Shown piece after piece: positions 25,903-35,321 of a stretch of DNA of 64,000 nucleotides. The DNA is from UMGS1649 sp045534225 (GTDB taxonomy: Bacteria > Bacillota > Clostridia > TANB77 > CAG-465), in contig JAZSJJ010000005.1 in the NCBI GenBank assembly GCA_045534225.1, positions 62,001 to 126,000 of the forward strand, written 5' to 3'. Made by a program: the position numbers and the translations under genes. Under the pieces are notes generated by a model, which worked only from the letters and a program-made list of their open reading frames with translations, did not search any database and was not told where the DNA came from. Position 1 is the stretch's first letter, and each line of letters starts with the position of its first letter.

Positions 25903-28242
25903 TTATTCTTGTGTAACTGGTTCGATCGTAACTGTATTATCTTTAACATCGACCACATATTTTTTGTTTTCTACAAGTTCCCCTTTAATATATTTAAATG
26001 CTATAGTATCTTCAATATTTTTAGTGATTGCTCTTCTTAAAGGTCTTGCACCGAATTTATCATTAAATCCTTTTTCAGTAATAAATTTAATAAGTTCGGG
26101 TGTATAAGATATTTTAATACGTTTTTTCTTAATATCTTCAACATATTCATCTACAAGAAGTTTAGTTATTTCTAACGCGTTTTCCTTTGTTAGCTTGTTA
26201 AATACAATAGTATCATCTATTCTGTTTAAGAACTCTGGTGAGAAGTAGTCTTTAAGAGCACTTTCAACCTTCATAGATAACATATCTGATTCTATCTTTT
26301 CGTTAGCAAATCCAAATCCATCGTTTTTGAAGTTTGTTCCTAGGTTTGAAGTAAGAACAACTATTGTGTTTTTGAAAGATACAGTCTTGCCTTGAGAATC
26401 TGTAAGTCTTCCGTCTTCAAGAATTTGAAGAAGTATATTGTATATACTTGGATGTGCTTTTTCTATTTCATCAAATAATATAATACTGTATGGATTTCTT
26501 CTAACTTTTTCTGTTAGATATCCAGCATCATCAAAGCCTACATATCCTGGAGGAGAACCAATTAATTTAGATACGCTATGAGATTCCATATACTCAGACA
26601 TATCTAAACGTATAATTGCATCTTCTCTATCAAATAGTTCATATGCTAATGCTTTAACTAAAGCAGTCTTACCAACACCAGTAGGACCAACAAATATAAA
26701 TGAAGGCGGTCTAACTGTAGTTGTTAGGTTGCTTCTTTTTCTTAGAATTGCATTAGTTAAAGAATGCACAGCGTCTGTTTGACCAATTATCTTTTTATTT
26801 AAGTTAGTTTCAAGGTTAAGTAGTTTTTCACTTTCTGCTGTAGTTAATCTTGCAACTGGTATTTTAGTCCAAAGTTCAACCACTCTTGCTAAGTTTTCAA
26901 AAGTTAATGTAGACTTCTTAACGTTCTTTTTAAGTTCATCTAATTTAGATTTTAATGAACATTCTGTAGCTTTAAGGTTAGCTGTCTTTTCGTAATCTTT
27001 AACATCACTTTCAGCCATTTCTTGCTCTGTAGCTTCAAGTTCTTCAGATATTTCTTTAAGTTTTTCTTCAATACTTTCAACTTGAGCCAAGATTTTGTTA
27101 TCTAGATATACTCTAGAACATGCTTCGTCTAGTAAATCTATTGCTTTATCTGGGAAAAATCTATCATGTATATATTTTTCTGCAAGATAAACAGTATCTT
27201 TAATAGCTTGGTCAGGTATTGTAACTTTATGATGTGACTCATAATATTTTTTAATACCTTTAAGAATTTCTATTGTATCGTCTATGCTTGGTTCATCAAC
27301 CATAACTGGTTGGAAACGTCTTTCTAAAGCAGAATCTTTTTCGATATATTTTCTGTATTCTTTAAGTGTAGTTGCACCAATTACTTGGATGCTTCCGTTA
27401 GATAATGCGGGTTTTAACATATTACCGGCATTCATTGAGTTATCATGTTCCATACCACCAACAATATTGTGTAGTTCATCTATTGCTAAGATTATGTTAG
27501 AGTACGCAGCGCATTCGTCAATTACACCTTTCATTCTGGCTTCAAATTGACCTCTAAATTGTGTGCCTGCAACCATAGCAGTCATATCCAAAAGATATAC
27601 TTCTTTGTTTGCAAGTTTTTGTGGTACATCACCAGATGCTATTTGTAGTGCAAGTGCATTAAGTACAGCCGTTTTACCAACACCCGGTTCACCAATAAGT
27701 GCAGGATTGTTTTTACTGCGTCTATTTAGTATTTGTATTAGTCTTTCAAGTTCTCTTTCACGCCCAATAACTTTATCTAGTTTTTGCTCTTTTGCAAGTC
27801 TAGTTAAGTTAGTACCATAAGTATCTAGATATTTAAGTTTTTTATTTGCTTTCTTTTCTTTAGTTTTAACTTTAGATTTAGCTGGTTCTCTGTCCTCATC
27901 ATCTTCTGACTCATCTTGAGTAAATGGTAATATGTTTGGCATTGAATCGGGATCCATACCAGGCATTCCATCAACTCCAAATCCGTTAAACATATTAGAA
28001 AGCTTATCCATATCTATATTAGAAAACAATTTTTCAAATTGTTTAGAAAGTCCGGCCATTTCTTCAGGAGATATGTTTTCAAAAGGATTAGCTGCAGGAT
28101 CAAATGTTTTGATACCACGTTTCTTTGCACATTCTGCACAAAGGCCAATCATTTCGTTCTTCTTGCCGTCAGGACCGTTATCTTCCATTTTATTTATGTA
28201 TATTACTGCAACGTTCTTTTTACAGTCTGAACATAACATCAT
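25903..28242 (-). CDS. clpE: ClpE-type AAA+ ATPase of the Clp protease
   Basis: The 779 residues have two AAA+ modules: Walker A GEPGVGKT near 183 and GPTGVGKT near 517, with DMSEYMESHSVSKLIGSPPGYVG in the second. The N-terminus carries a CxxC pair at residues 4/7 and another at 35/38, a zinc-binding motif as in ClpE rather than the ClpC N-domain. A coiled middle region near 385-430 matches the ClpC/E class. It would unfold substrates for ClpP. I saw no clear CtsR operator (AGGTCAAA repeats) next to its promoter, although TTGACC-like motifs lie near 28351-28372. Confidence 0.88.
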   Translation of the reverse strand: MMLCSDCKKNVAVIYINKMEDNGPDGKKNEMIGLCAECAKKRGIKTFDPAANPFENISPEEMAGLSKQFEKLFSNIDMDKLSNMFNGFGVDGMPGMDPDSMPNILPFTQDESEDDEDREPAKSKVKTKEKKANKKLKYLDTYGTNLTRLAKEQKLDKVIGRERELERLIQILNRRSKNNPALIGEPGVGKTAVLNALALQIASGDVPQKLANKEVYLLDMTAMVAGTQFRGQFEARMKGVIDECAAYSNIILAIDELHNIVGGMEHDNSMNAGNMLKPALSNGSIQVIGATTLKEYRKYIEKDSALERRFQPVMVDEPSIDDTIEILKGIKKYYESHHKVTIPDQAIKDTVYLAEKYIHDRFFPDKAIDLLDEACSRVYLDNKILAQVESIEEKLKEISEELEATEQEMAESDVKDYEKTANLKATECSLKSKLDELKKNVKKSTLTFENLARVVELWTKIPVARLTTAESEKLLNLETNLNKKIIGQTDAVHSLTNAILRKRSNLTTTVRPPSFIFVGPTGVGKTALVKALAYELFDREDAIIRLDMSEYMESHSVSKLIGSPPGYVGFDDAGYLTEKVRRNPYSIILFDEIEKAHPSIYNILLQILEDGRLTDSQGKTVSFKNTIVVLTSNLGTNFKNDGFGFANEKIESDMLSMKVESALKDYFSPEFLNRIDDTIVFNKLTKENALEITKLLVDEYVEDIKKKRIKISYTPELIKFITEKGFNDKFGARPLRRAITKNIEDTIAFKYIKGELVENKKYVVDVKDNTVTIEPVTQE

Positions 28243-28281
28243 GTGTTCCTCCTATTAGTCTTATCTAAAAGACTGAACTAA

Positions 28282-28310
28282 ATTATATCATAGGAAAGGT
28301 GTAAGTTCAA
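28282..28310 (-). promoter_or_regulatory. Promoter of the ClpE-type gene
   Basis: On the minus strand TTGAAC and TATAAT are 17 bases apart, 40 bases before the start codon. Confidence 0.7.
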
Positions 28311-28359
28311 TAAATATGGTACATTTAACAAAATCTAAATATTTTGTTTGACATAAAAC

Positions 28360-28388
28360 TTGACAATTGACCTCAAAAGTAGTAAAAT
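28360..28388 (+). promoter_or_regulatory. Promoter of the 88-residue gene
   Basis: TTGACA at 28360 and TAAAAT at 28383 are 17 bases apart. Confidence 0.7.
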
Positions 28389-28433
28389 ATAGTTCCTGTA
28401 GCAATACAAATATTTTTTAGGAGGCATAATCTT

Positions 28434-28700
28434 ATGCAGCAGAAAACTCTTAGCATGAAGGTTCCGGTTGGAATCAAAGCGATGGCAGAAATGATGGCGA
28501 TGGAAGAGGTTGAGGTTCGGTTTTTCCCGAAACTCGATGACCTAAGGTCGCTCCTTAAGGATTACAATTTCGGCACCCTTACCAAAAGAGCGCTTCTTGA
28601 GAAGCTTGAAGCACTTAAGGCAGAATGTCTGGAGGAAAACTTCGACACCTATGCTGATGGTATCGGTGAGCTCGTAAAAGCAATTCAGTATAGATACTAA
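28434..28700 (+). CDS. Small helical protein, 88 residues, unknown
   Basis: No family is recognised. The protein is predicted helical and amphipathic (FFPKLDDLRSLLKDYNFG, LLEKLEALKAECLEENFD), with no membrane segment. Codons such as CGG, CTC, ACC and AAG mark it as foreign to its AT-rich neighbours. It has its own promoter (28360), a TAGGAGGC ribosome site and its own terminator (28715), which makes a self-contained single-gene unit. Confidence 0.72.
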   Translation: MQQKTLSMKVPVGIKAMAEMMAMEEVEVRFFPKLDDLRSLLKDYNFGTLTKRALLEKLEALKAECLEENFDTYADGIGELVKAIQYRY

Positions 28701-28714
28701 AAGTATCTTGATAT

Positions 28715-28745
28715 AGAGGTTCGTGTAATTACGGACCTCTTTTTC
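28715..28745 (+). terminator. Rho-independent terminator
   Basis: AGAGGTTCGT pairs with ACGGACCTCT (one G-U pair), then five Ts. Confidence 0.85.
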
Positions 28746-28824
28746 CGTTTAAATATTTATTATATAAACTACTAGCAATATTTACTTTTCTTTGATATAA
28801 TCATAAAAAATAAGGGAGAGTAAT

Positions 28825-29433
28825 ATGGAAAATATAACTGGAGTAGTAGAAGCAATACTTTTTGCAGTAGGTAGAAGTGTTGGAATAAAAGAATTTAAAG
28901 AAGTACTAGGAGTTAATGCTAGCGAAATAGAAGCGGCAATAAAAGACTTGGAAGAAAAATATAAAGGAAATAGTGGTGTAAGTCTAGTTAAGTTTAATGA
29001 TGAATACCAACTAGTTTCAAACAAATCGTATTTTGAACAAGTAAGTAAATTTGTAGAAAACTCTAAAAAAGCAAATCTTTCTACAACATGCTTGGAAGTA
29101 CTTAGTATAATTGCATATAACCCTAAAATAACTAAGGGGGAAATTGAAAGTATTCGTGGTGTAAACAGTGATTCGCAAGTATCTAAACTATTAGAATATG
29201 GCTTAATTGAAGAAGTAGGCAGAATGAATGCACCAGGCCGACCTGCTATGTTTAGTGTAACAAACGAATTCCTAAAATGTATGGGAATAAACAAGGTAGA
29301 AGAACTTCCAGACTACGATACAATAAAGACAGAAGATGAAGACTTGTCTATGTTTAAGGAAATGGACGAAGCTTCAGATGCTAAAAAAGAAGAAAATACA
29401 GAAAGTGTAGAAACTGAAAAAGAGGAAGAATAA
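28825..29433 (+). CDS. scpB: Segregation and condensation protein B
   Basis: The 202 residues match ScpB, with two winged-helix units: AILFAVGRSVGIKEFKEVL near the start and CLEVLSIIAYNPKITKGEIESIRGV near 90, then GLIEEVGRMNAPGRPAMFSVT. A long acidic tail follows. ScpB bridges ScpA and SMC in chromosome condensation. Its usual partner scpA is not adjacent, and addB starts 13 bases downstream. Confidence 0.92.
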   Translation: MENITGVVEAILFAVGRSVGIKEFKEVLGVNASEIEAAIKDLEEKYKGNSGVSLVKFNDEYQLVSNKSYFEQVSKFVENSKKANLSTTCLEVLSIIAYNPKITKGEIESIRGVNSDSQVSKLLEYGLIEEVGRMNAPGRPAMFSVTNEFLKCMGINKVEELPDYDTIKTEDEDLSMFKEMDEASDAKKEENTESVETEKEEE

Positions 29434-29446
29434 TTAAGGAGGAAAT

Positions 29447-32400
29447 ATGTCACTTAATATAATTCTTGGAAAAAGTAATAGTGGAAAAAGTGAATATTTG
29501 ATGAATAAAATTATGGCGTGTGGGGATAAACAGGCCATACTTTTTGTACCTTCTTCAATGCGTGTTACTGCTGAACAAGAATATTTAGAATATACAAAGA
29601 AAAAAGGTATAGTTGATGTAACGGTAACAAGTATTGAAAGATTTGTAGATAGAAATGTAAATAAAGGTGAATTATATAAATCTAAAGAATTTTTGCCAGA
29701 TCTTGCAAAGAAGTTGTTAGTAAGAAAGGTAATACTAGAAAACGATGACCTTTTTGAAATTTTTAGAAAAGTAAAAAACAATACGAATTTTATAGACAGA
29801 ATGTGTTCGTATATAGATAGTGCAAAGAATCAAAACTTATGTGCAGAAGATATATTAACTAAATATGCAGAAGAAGACTTTTTAGGTAAAAAACTAAATG
29901 AATTTGGCAATATATATAAAAAGGTTGAAGATGAACTTAAAGATAGGTTTGTATCTAGTATAGATGCCGTAGAGTACTTCATAAAAGACATTGCAACTAA
30001 TGAAAGAATAAAGAATATGGAGTTCTTCTTTGACGGGTATAATAACTTTAGTAAAGTAGAATTTGAATATATAAAAGCATTGCTTTTTGCGGGTACAAAT
30101 GTATATTTAACATTAACAATAGATATAGAAAAATATTTAGATGGAACTACAGAAATATTTAGTACTGCTTATGAAACGTTAGAATATTTAAGAAATATGT
30201 CAAAAGAAATCGGAGTAAAAGTTGAGGAAATAAATCTTAAAGATGTTAAAGAAAATAGACCAAAAGATTTAGCGCACCTTGCAGCGAATATATTCGATCT
30301 TTCAAAAAATGAATATAAGAATGAAGTGGAAAATATCAGCCTTGTACTTAAAGAAAACACATATAACGAAATAGAATACGTAGCGGTAGATATTCTGTCT
30401 AAAGTTAAAGAAGGATATAAATTCAAAGATTTTGTAGTTTATACTAATAATATCTCAGAATATGAAGTGAATATAACTAGAGTATTTTCTATGTACAATA
30501 TTCCTTTGTATTTTAATATGGAGAAAAGTATACAATCTAGTCCACTTGCAATATATATTTTAACGGCATTAAGAATAATAACGGAGGGACTAAAAAAAGA
30601 TATATCTCCTGTAATATCACTTGCAAAAACAGGACTAATTGAGATAGAGAATGTAAATGAGTTTGAAAATTATGTACGTGAATTTGGTATAGCAGGCTAT
30701 ATGTTAGAAACTAAATTTACACATAACAATAAAAAAGAAGTAAATCACATATATAATTTAGATTTGTTAAATGACATAAGAGAAAAAATCCTAAATACAT
30801 TAACTGACCTTAAGACTAGAATAGCAGCGGCTAGTACAGCTAAAGATATAACTTATGGTATATATGAACATCTAAAAGAAATGGGTGTTATACAAAAATA
30901 TGAACAAGAACTTAGCATAGTTAAAGAAGAAAGTGTAAATGAATATAATAAACAAATACAAATTGTATCTAAAATATATGAAATAATGGATAACATTGTT
31001 CTAGCTTATGGAAAAATAGATGTAAAAGAGTATTTAGAACTTTTAGAATATGGTACGAAAGAACAAGTAACAGACACAATACCAGAAAAAATAGATCAAG
31101 TATATGTTGCAGATATTAATAAAAATAGAGGAACAGCAAAGAAAATAGGTTATATAATTGGTGCGTATGATGGTGGTCTTCCTATAGTTCAAAATGAAGA
31201 TAATATCTTTTCGGATATCGAACTTAAGAAACTAAAAGATAACGGAGTGGACCTAAAACAAAGTAGAATAGATAGAAATAACATGCAGTTATTTAACATA
31301 TATCAAGCTATAAATAAAATAAGAGAAAAACTAATTGTAACAGTACCATCTAGCGGCATGAATGGAGGAAGTTTAAGGCCAAGTACATTAATACAGACAA
31401 TAAAGAATATATTGGACATTAAACTTGAGAGTGTTGAAACTAGAACAGATTTAAGCTTACATTCTAATTTTATGGATTTAATTACGCGTATTTGCAACAT
31501 AAGAGAAGATACAGATAAAGAAGAACTTGAAAAACTATACAACGAGTTCTTGGTATACATAGAAGATGAAAAGTATAAAAATATATTAGAATATGCAAGG
31601 CAAGATAAGAATTTGGCTAAAGAAACACTAGATTTAATATATAAAGATAAAATAAATTCAAGCGTTTCTAGATTAGAGCAATTTAAGAGATGTCCATTTG
31701 CGTATTATACAAACTACATATTAAGCCTTAAAGAAAATAAAGAATATAAGGTAACGAGTTTGGATGCGGGTTCTTTAATGCATGAAGTATTAGAAGAATT
31801 TTCTAAATACGTTCTTTCGAAAAGTATAGGATGGCAAGACATAGTTGTAAATGAAAAAATAAAAGAAAAATGCTTTAAGGAATTAGATAAGATAACAGAA
31901 AAAATATTTGAAGAAAGTTATTCTAAATTTTTAACTAGTCCTAGATATGTCGCGCTAAAAAAGAAGATAAAAAATAGCATGAGAAAGACAATATATGCAA
32001 TAGCGGATAGTTTTAATCATAGTGAGTTTAGACCACTTGGATATGAAATAGCATTTGAAGATGATGCCTTGTTTGCACCTATTAAAGTAGAGCTAGATGA
32101 TGGTAAAGCGCTATATTTAAGAGGAAAAATAGACAGGGTAGATAGCGCAAATATAAATGGAATGACATATCTAAGAATCGTAGATTATAAATCGTCTAAA
32201 AAAGATGTTACATTAAATGATGTAAAAGATGGAATTATGCTTCAACTTATGTCATATATGTGGGCAATGCTAGAAAACAAAGAAAAGATTAGTAAAGAGG
32301 GCAAAGTTTTACCAGCTGCAGTAAGTTACTTTACGGTTTCGAGACATCTTTTAAGTTTAGATACCTATGAGCATGATGATGCGAGAATAAGCAAAAAATT

Positions 32401-32707
32401 AAAAGAAGCATTAAAGCTAAGAGGAATATATATAAGAGATATAGAAATCCTAAAAAAATTAGATAACGAAGTAAACAACAATTCCGAATCATATTTAGCA
32501 TTAACCTCAAAAGCCATGACTAATGATACTAGAACATTACCAGAAGATGTATTTGTAGAAGAATGTAATAATATGCGTAATATATTAAAAGAAGTGTCTA
32601 CAGATATGGTTAAGGGCAATGTAAGTATATGTCCAAATAAAAAAGTAAGAGGTGTTTGCGATTATTGTAAATTTGGAACAGTATGTAGAAAAGATATATT
32701 GAATTAA
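29447..32707 (+). CDS. addB: ATP-dependent helicase/nuclease subunit B
   Basis: The 1086 residues begin with the P-loop LGKSNSGKSEYL and end with a RecB-like nuclease domain (VDYKSSKKDVTLND near 912). An iron-sulphur cluster is formed by one Cys near 748 (FKRCPFAYYTNYI) and three near the end (GVCDYCKFGTVC). AddB partners AddA in double-strand-break end resection and Chi recognition. AddA normally follows, but here a pilin-like gene does. AAGGAGG precedes the ATG. Confidence 0.93.
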   Translation: MSLNIILGKSNSGKSEYLMNKIMACGDKQAILFVPSSMRVTAEQEYLEYTKKKGIVDVTVTSIERFVDRNVNKGELYKSKEFLPDLAKKLLVRKVILENDDLFEIFRKVKNNTNFIDRMCSYIDSAKNQNLCAEDILTKYAEEDFLGKKLNEFGNIYKKVEDELKDRFVSSIDAVEYFIKDIATNERIKNMEFFFDGYNNFSKVEFEYIKALLFAGTNVYLTLTIDIEKYLDGTTEIFSTAYETLEYLRNMSKEIGVKVEEINLKDVKENRPKDLAHLAANIFDLSKNEYKNEVENISLVLKENTYNEIEYVAVDILSKVKEGYKFKDFVVYTNNISEYEVNITRVFSMYNIPLYFNMEKSIQSSPLAIYILTALRIITEGLKKDISPVISLAKTGLIEIENVNEFENYVREFGIAGYMLETKFTHNNKKEVNHIYNLDLLNDIREKILNTLTDLKTRIAAASTAKDITYGIYEHLKEMGVIQKYEQELSIVKEESVNEYNKQIQIVSKIYEIMDNIVLAYGKIDVKEYLELLEYGTKEQVTDTIPEKIDQVYVADINKNRGTAKKIGYIIGAYDGGLPIVQNEDNIFSDIELKKLKDNGVDLKQSRIDRNNMQLFNIYQAINKIREKLIVTVPSSGMNGGSLRPSTLIQTIKNILDIKLESVETRTDLSLHSNFMDLITRICNIREDTDKEELEKLYNEFLVYIEDEKYKNILEYARQDKNLAKETLDLIYKDKINSSVSRLEQFKRCPFAYYTNYILSLKENKEYKVTSLDAGSLMHEVLEEFSKYVLSKSIGWQDIVVNEKIKEKCFKELDKITEKIFEESYSKFLTSPRYVALKKKIKNSMRKTIYAIADSFNHSEFRPLGYEIAFEDDALFAPIKVELDDGKALYLRGKIDRVDSANINGMTYLRIVDYKSSKKDVTLNDVKDGIMLQLMSYMWAMLENKEKISKEGKVLPAAVSYFTVSRHLLSLDTYEHDDARISKKLKEALKLRGIYIRDIEILKKLDNEVNNNSESYLALTSKAMTNDTRTLPEDVFVEECNNMRNILKEVSTDMVKGNVSICPNKKVRGVCDYCKFGTVCRKDILN

Positions 32708-32755
32708 ATTAAAATATATGATAATACATATGTATAATTAACAAAGGAGAATAAA

Positions 32756-33778
32756 ATGAAAAAGGGAATATCATTAATAGTATTAGTAATAACAATAATA
32801 GTTATGATAATATTAGCAGCAAGTGTAGTAATAACACTTAGCGATACTGGAATAATAAACAAAGCTAGTGAAGCAGTAGATTTAACGAATCAAAGTCAGG
32901 TACAAGATTTGGCTGCATTAATATGGGCTGATGCATATATGGCTAACAAAAGAGATGAAGCTTTAGCTACAGAAGTAATAACAAAATTAGGTGAACAAGG
33001 AATAGAAGAAAACAAATGGAATATAGAAGTATCAAACACAGGAGTAACAGTTACTGTTAAAGACAGTGAAGTAGTTGCCGGCTTAGGTTCTTTAATTACT
33101 AAAGATAACTATGGAGATACAGTGGATTATACTGTAACGGTAGATGGGGCTACATATACAGATTGGCAAATATATTATCATAATGAAGAGTATGTATATT
33201 TGATAACAAAAGATAAAATAAAAACAGGTTCACTACAAAAAGGTATAAAAGTAGCAACCTTAACAAGTGATGAACTAGCATTATATGAAAAATTTAGAGT
33301 AGGTAATGCTACAAAATATACACTAGCAGATACAGTAAATGGCTATCAATCATATAATTCGCAAGCGGTAGCGGAACTAATAAAAGATTATGCGAATTTT
33401 GCTAATACAACAGATTATGGAACAAATGTAGTAGGAGCAATAGGCGGTCCTACAATAGAGTTATTAGCAGCGGGTTGGAATGCAAAAGGGTATACACCAA
33501 CGATTACTTTAACAACAGATACATACGGATATAAAATAAATGGTAAGATTTATATAGATGTAACAGCAGATGAGCTTTATGTACCATCAAAATATTACTA
33601 CTGGTTGGCATCTCCGTCAGCTAGTGATTATCGTGGTTCTATGGATGTTGGTGGTGGCCATGTGTACAGCTATCGTCAATATACTGGCACATGTGCTTTC
33701 CGTCCAGTAGTTTGCCTAAAAGCAGATATCCCAGCAACAGCAGGAAATGGCGATTATGATTTTGAATTAGTAAAATAA
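32756..33778 (+). CDS. Pilin-like surface protein with hypervariable C-terminus (copy B)
   Basis: The 340 residues start MKKGISLIVLVITIIVMIILA, a prepilin-like leader and helix without the Glu at +5. Residues 120-330 match copy A at 3110 closely; bases 33395-33444 are identical to 3815-3864. The C-terminus again reads YYWLASPSA, a divergent segment, then FRPVVCLKADIPATAGNGDYDF. The shared ends and variable core suggest a lectin-like display domain under diversification. AAAGGAGAATAAA precedes the ATG. It is transcribed with or just after addB and ends in its own terminator. Confidence 0.8.
   Translation: MKKGISLIVLVITIIVMIILAASVVITLSDTGIINKASEAVDLTNQSQVQDLAALIWADAYMANKRDEALATEVITKLGEQGIEENKWNIEVSNTGVTVTVKDSEVVAGLGSLITKDNYGDTVDYTVTVDGATYTDWQIYYHNEEYVYLITKDKIKTGSLQKGIKVATLTSDELALYEKFRVGNATKYTLADTVNGYQSYNSQAVAELIKDYANFANTTDYGTNVVGAIGGPTIELLAAGWNAKGYTPTITLTTDTYGYKINGKIYIDVTADELYVPSKYYYWLASPSASDYRGSMDVGGGHVYSYRQYTGTCAFRPVVCLKADIPATAGNGDYDFELVK
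33623..33703 (+). other. Candidate DGR-type variable segment in pilin-like copy B
   Basis: Of 27 codons between SPSA and RPVVCLK, 23 end in C or T, and Arg is CGT rather than AGA. The segment is one codon longer than that of copy A and differs from it at most positions, although the adjoining 30 residues on the left and 20 on the right are closely similar. Confidence 0.5.
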
Positions 33779-33787
33779 TAATAAATA

Positions 33788-33822
33788 AGATGTGAATATT
33801 AAATAAACATTCACATCTTTTC
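33788..33822 (+). terminator. Rho-independent terminator after copy B
   Basis: AGATGTGAAT pairs with ATTCACATCT, then TTTTCTTT. The loop region TTAAATAAAC is the same as in the terminator after copy A. Confidence 0.8.
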
Positions 33823-33879
33823 TTTGTTTTACATAATACTTAAAAAGCGTTAAGATACACGGTTTTTAGATTAAAACAC

Positions 33880-33907
33880 TTGAAAAAAAACAAAATTAAG
33901 GTATAAT
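33880..33907 (+). promoter_or_regulatory. Promoter of the gene at 33950
   Basis: TTGAAA and TATAAT are 16 bases apart, about 40 bases before the start codon. Confidence 0.6.
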
Positions 33908-33949
33908 ATGGGTATATATTATGAATGAATGTAGCAAGGAGGGATTTTT

Positions 33950-35242
33950 TTGTCAGATATTATTGTTAGCGAAGCTAAAAAAGTGAATATACTGGATAAA
34001 ATAATTCAAAACGTAGTAATAATGGTTAATATATCTAAGATGAACAGAGCAATCGATGAGCATCTTAATGTAATAAAGAATACAGAAAGGGACGACCAAA
34101 AGGCATACGAAGAAAATATCTTAAGAGAAATTGTCTATGTAAAATACCAATACGATATTATGCAAAGAACAATGTATGAATTAAGACTTTCTTATCCAAA
34201 TGAGATAATAGATAATATTAACTCAATAGATAGAATTGAAAGACTAGAACTTCAAAAAGAATTCTTAGAAATGGAATATGATAGAGTATCTAGAAGTAAA
34301 TTCAAAAATAAAGAAGATGTAAAATATATGCTTTTAGTAATATCTTCAGTTATACAAAAAGTAAAACAAGATATTAAGGATGAAGGTAAGAATCAAAGAT
34401 ATAATCAAGTAATTAAATGCGCTGAGGAAATTGATACAAAGATTTTAGAAGGTTCATATACAGAAACTTGTTATACTCAAATGTTTGATTACTTAAAAGC
34501 ATATGTAAATTATATAAACGATAATTATGATATATCTAAATTACCAAACGATGAAAAGGAATTGATTGAACTTGTAATTGAAGCTACACTAAAAGGTTTG
34601 GATTCGGATATAGATAAGCTTACTTATGATTATTCATTAATAATAAATATATGCCAAAATGCATATAGATATTTCAAAATAGTAGACAAAGTATTTGGAA
34701 AAATTCAAAAAATATATGATGATTCTTTCGAACTAGGATATATAGATATAACAGACTATATTAACTTCTATAAAGAAATCTATGATACAAAGATTAAAAC
34801 TATGGTTAACGATGTGCATAGAACAATAAAAATAGAAGATGAGTATTTGGAATATTCTAGACAACTTCATGAAGATGAAGGAATAATGGAATTTATGCTA
34901 AATCAAGCAATTCTAACAACATCTTCAGAAAAGGTTAAAGCAAAAATAGAAGAAGAACTAGAGCGCTTTAAAGTAGAAGTTGAGGAAGAAGAGACAACTG
35001 AAACACTTGAAACTGAAACAACAACTGATGAAGAAACTGAAAATGTTGAAGTTAAAGTAGAAGAAGTAGCAGTTCCAGTAACAACAGAAGAAACAGATGT
35101 AATTGTAAATGTTGATGGAACAACTGAAGAAGTGGTAAGTTCAGCAGTTGAAATAGTTGAAGAACATTTCGAACTAGATGGTATAGAAGATGTGTTTGAA
35201 GAAACTGAAATAAAAACAGATACAGATGCAGAAGCTGTATAA
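33950..35242 (+). CDS. Hypothetical helical protein with acidic Thr/Glu-rich tail, 430 residues
   Basis: Residues 1 to about 345 are helical and charged without membrane segments. The last 85 are low-complexity Glu, Thr and Val (EEETTETLETETTTDEETEN), probably disordered. No family is recognised. The start is a TTG at 33950, seven bases after AAGGAGGG; the first in-frame ATG is 20 or more codons later and lacks a ribosome site. It has native codon use, its own promoter, and lies just before dnaE. Confidence 0.72.
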   Translation: MSDIIVSEAKKVNILDKIIQNVVIMVNISKMNRAIDEHLNVIKNTERDDQKAYEENILREIVYVKYQYDIMQRTMYELRLSYPNEIIDNINSIDRIERLELQKEFLEMEYDRVSRSKFKNKEDVKYMLLVISSVIQKVKQDIKDEGKNQRYNQVIKCAEEIDTKILEGSYTETCYTQMFDYLKAYVNYINDNYDISKLPNDEKELIELVIEATLKGLDSDIDKLTYDYSLIINICQNAYRYFKIVDKVFGKIQKIYDDSFELGYIDITDYINFYKEIYDTKIKTMVNDVHRTIKIEDEYLEYSRQLHEDEGIMEFMLNQAILTTSSEKVKAKIEEELERFKVEVEEEETTETLETETTTDEETENVEVKVEEVAVPVTTEETDVIVNVDGTTEEVVSSAVEIVEEHFELDGIEDVFEETEIKTDTDAEAV

Positions 35243-35267
35243 TATATAAAATAATGAAAATAATATG

Positions 35268-35305
35268 AGTACTTCAATTGCAGTATTGCATTTGAAGTAC
35301 TTTTG
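35268..35305 (+). terminator. Rho-independent terminator before dnaE
   Basis: AGTACTTCAA pairs with TTGAAGTACT across a 14-base spacer, followed by four Ts. It overlaps the spurious upstream extension of the dnaE frame. Confidence 0.65.
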
Positions 35306-35321
35306 CATAGGAGGGAAATAT

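Noticed and set aside
28321..28380. CtsR operator upstream of the ClpE-type gene
   Set aside because: TTGACA and TTGACC motifs occur, but not as the tandem GGTCAAA heptads with 3-base spacing; one of them is the -35 box of the neighbouring gene.
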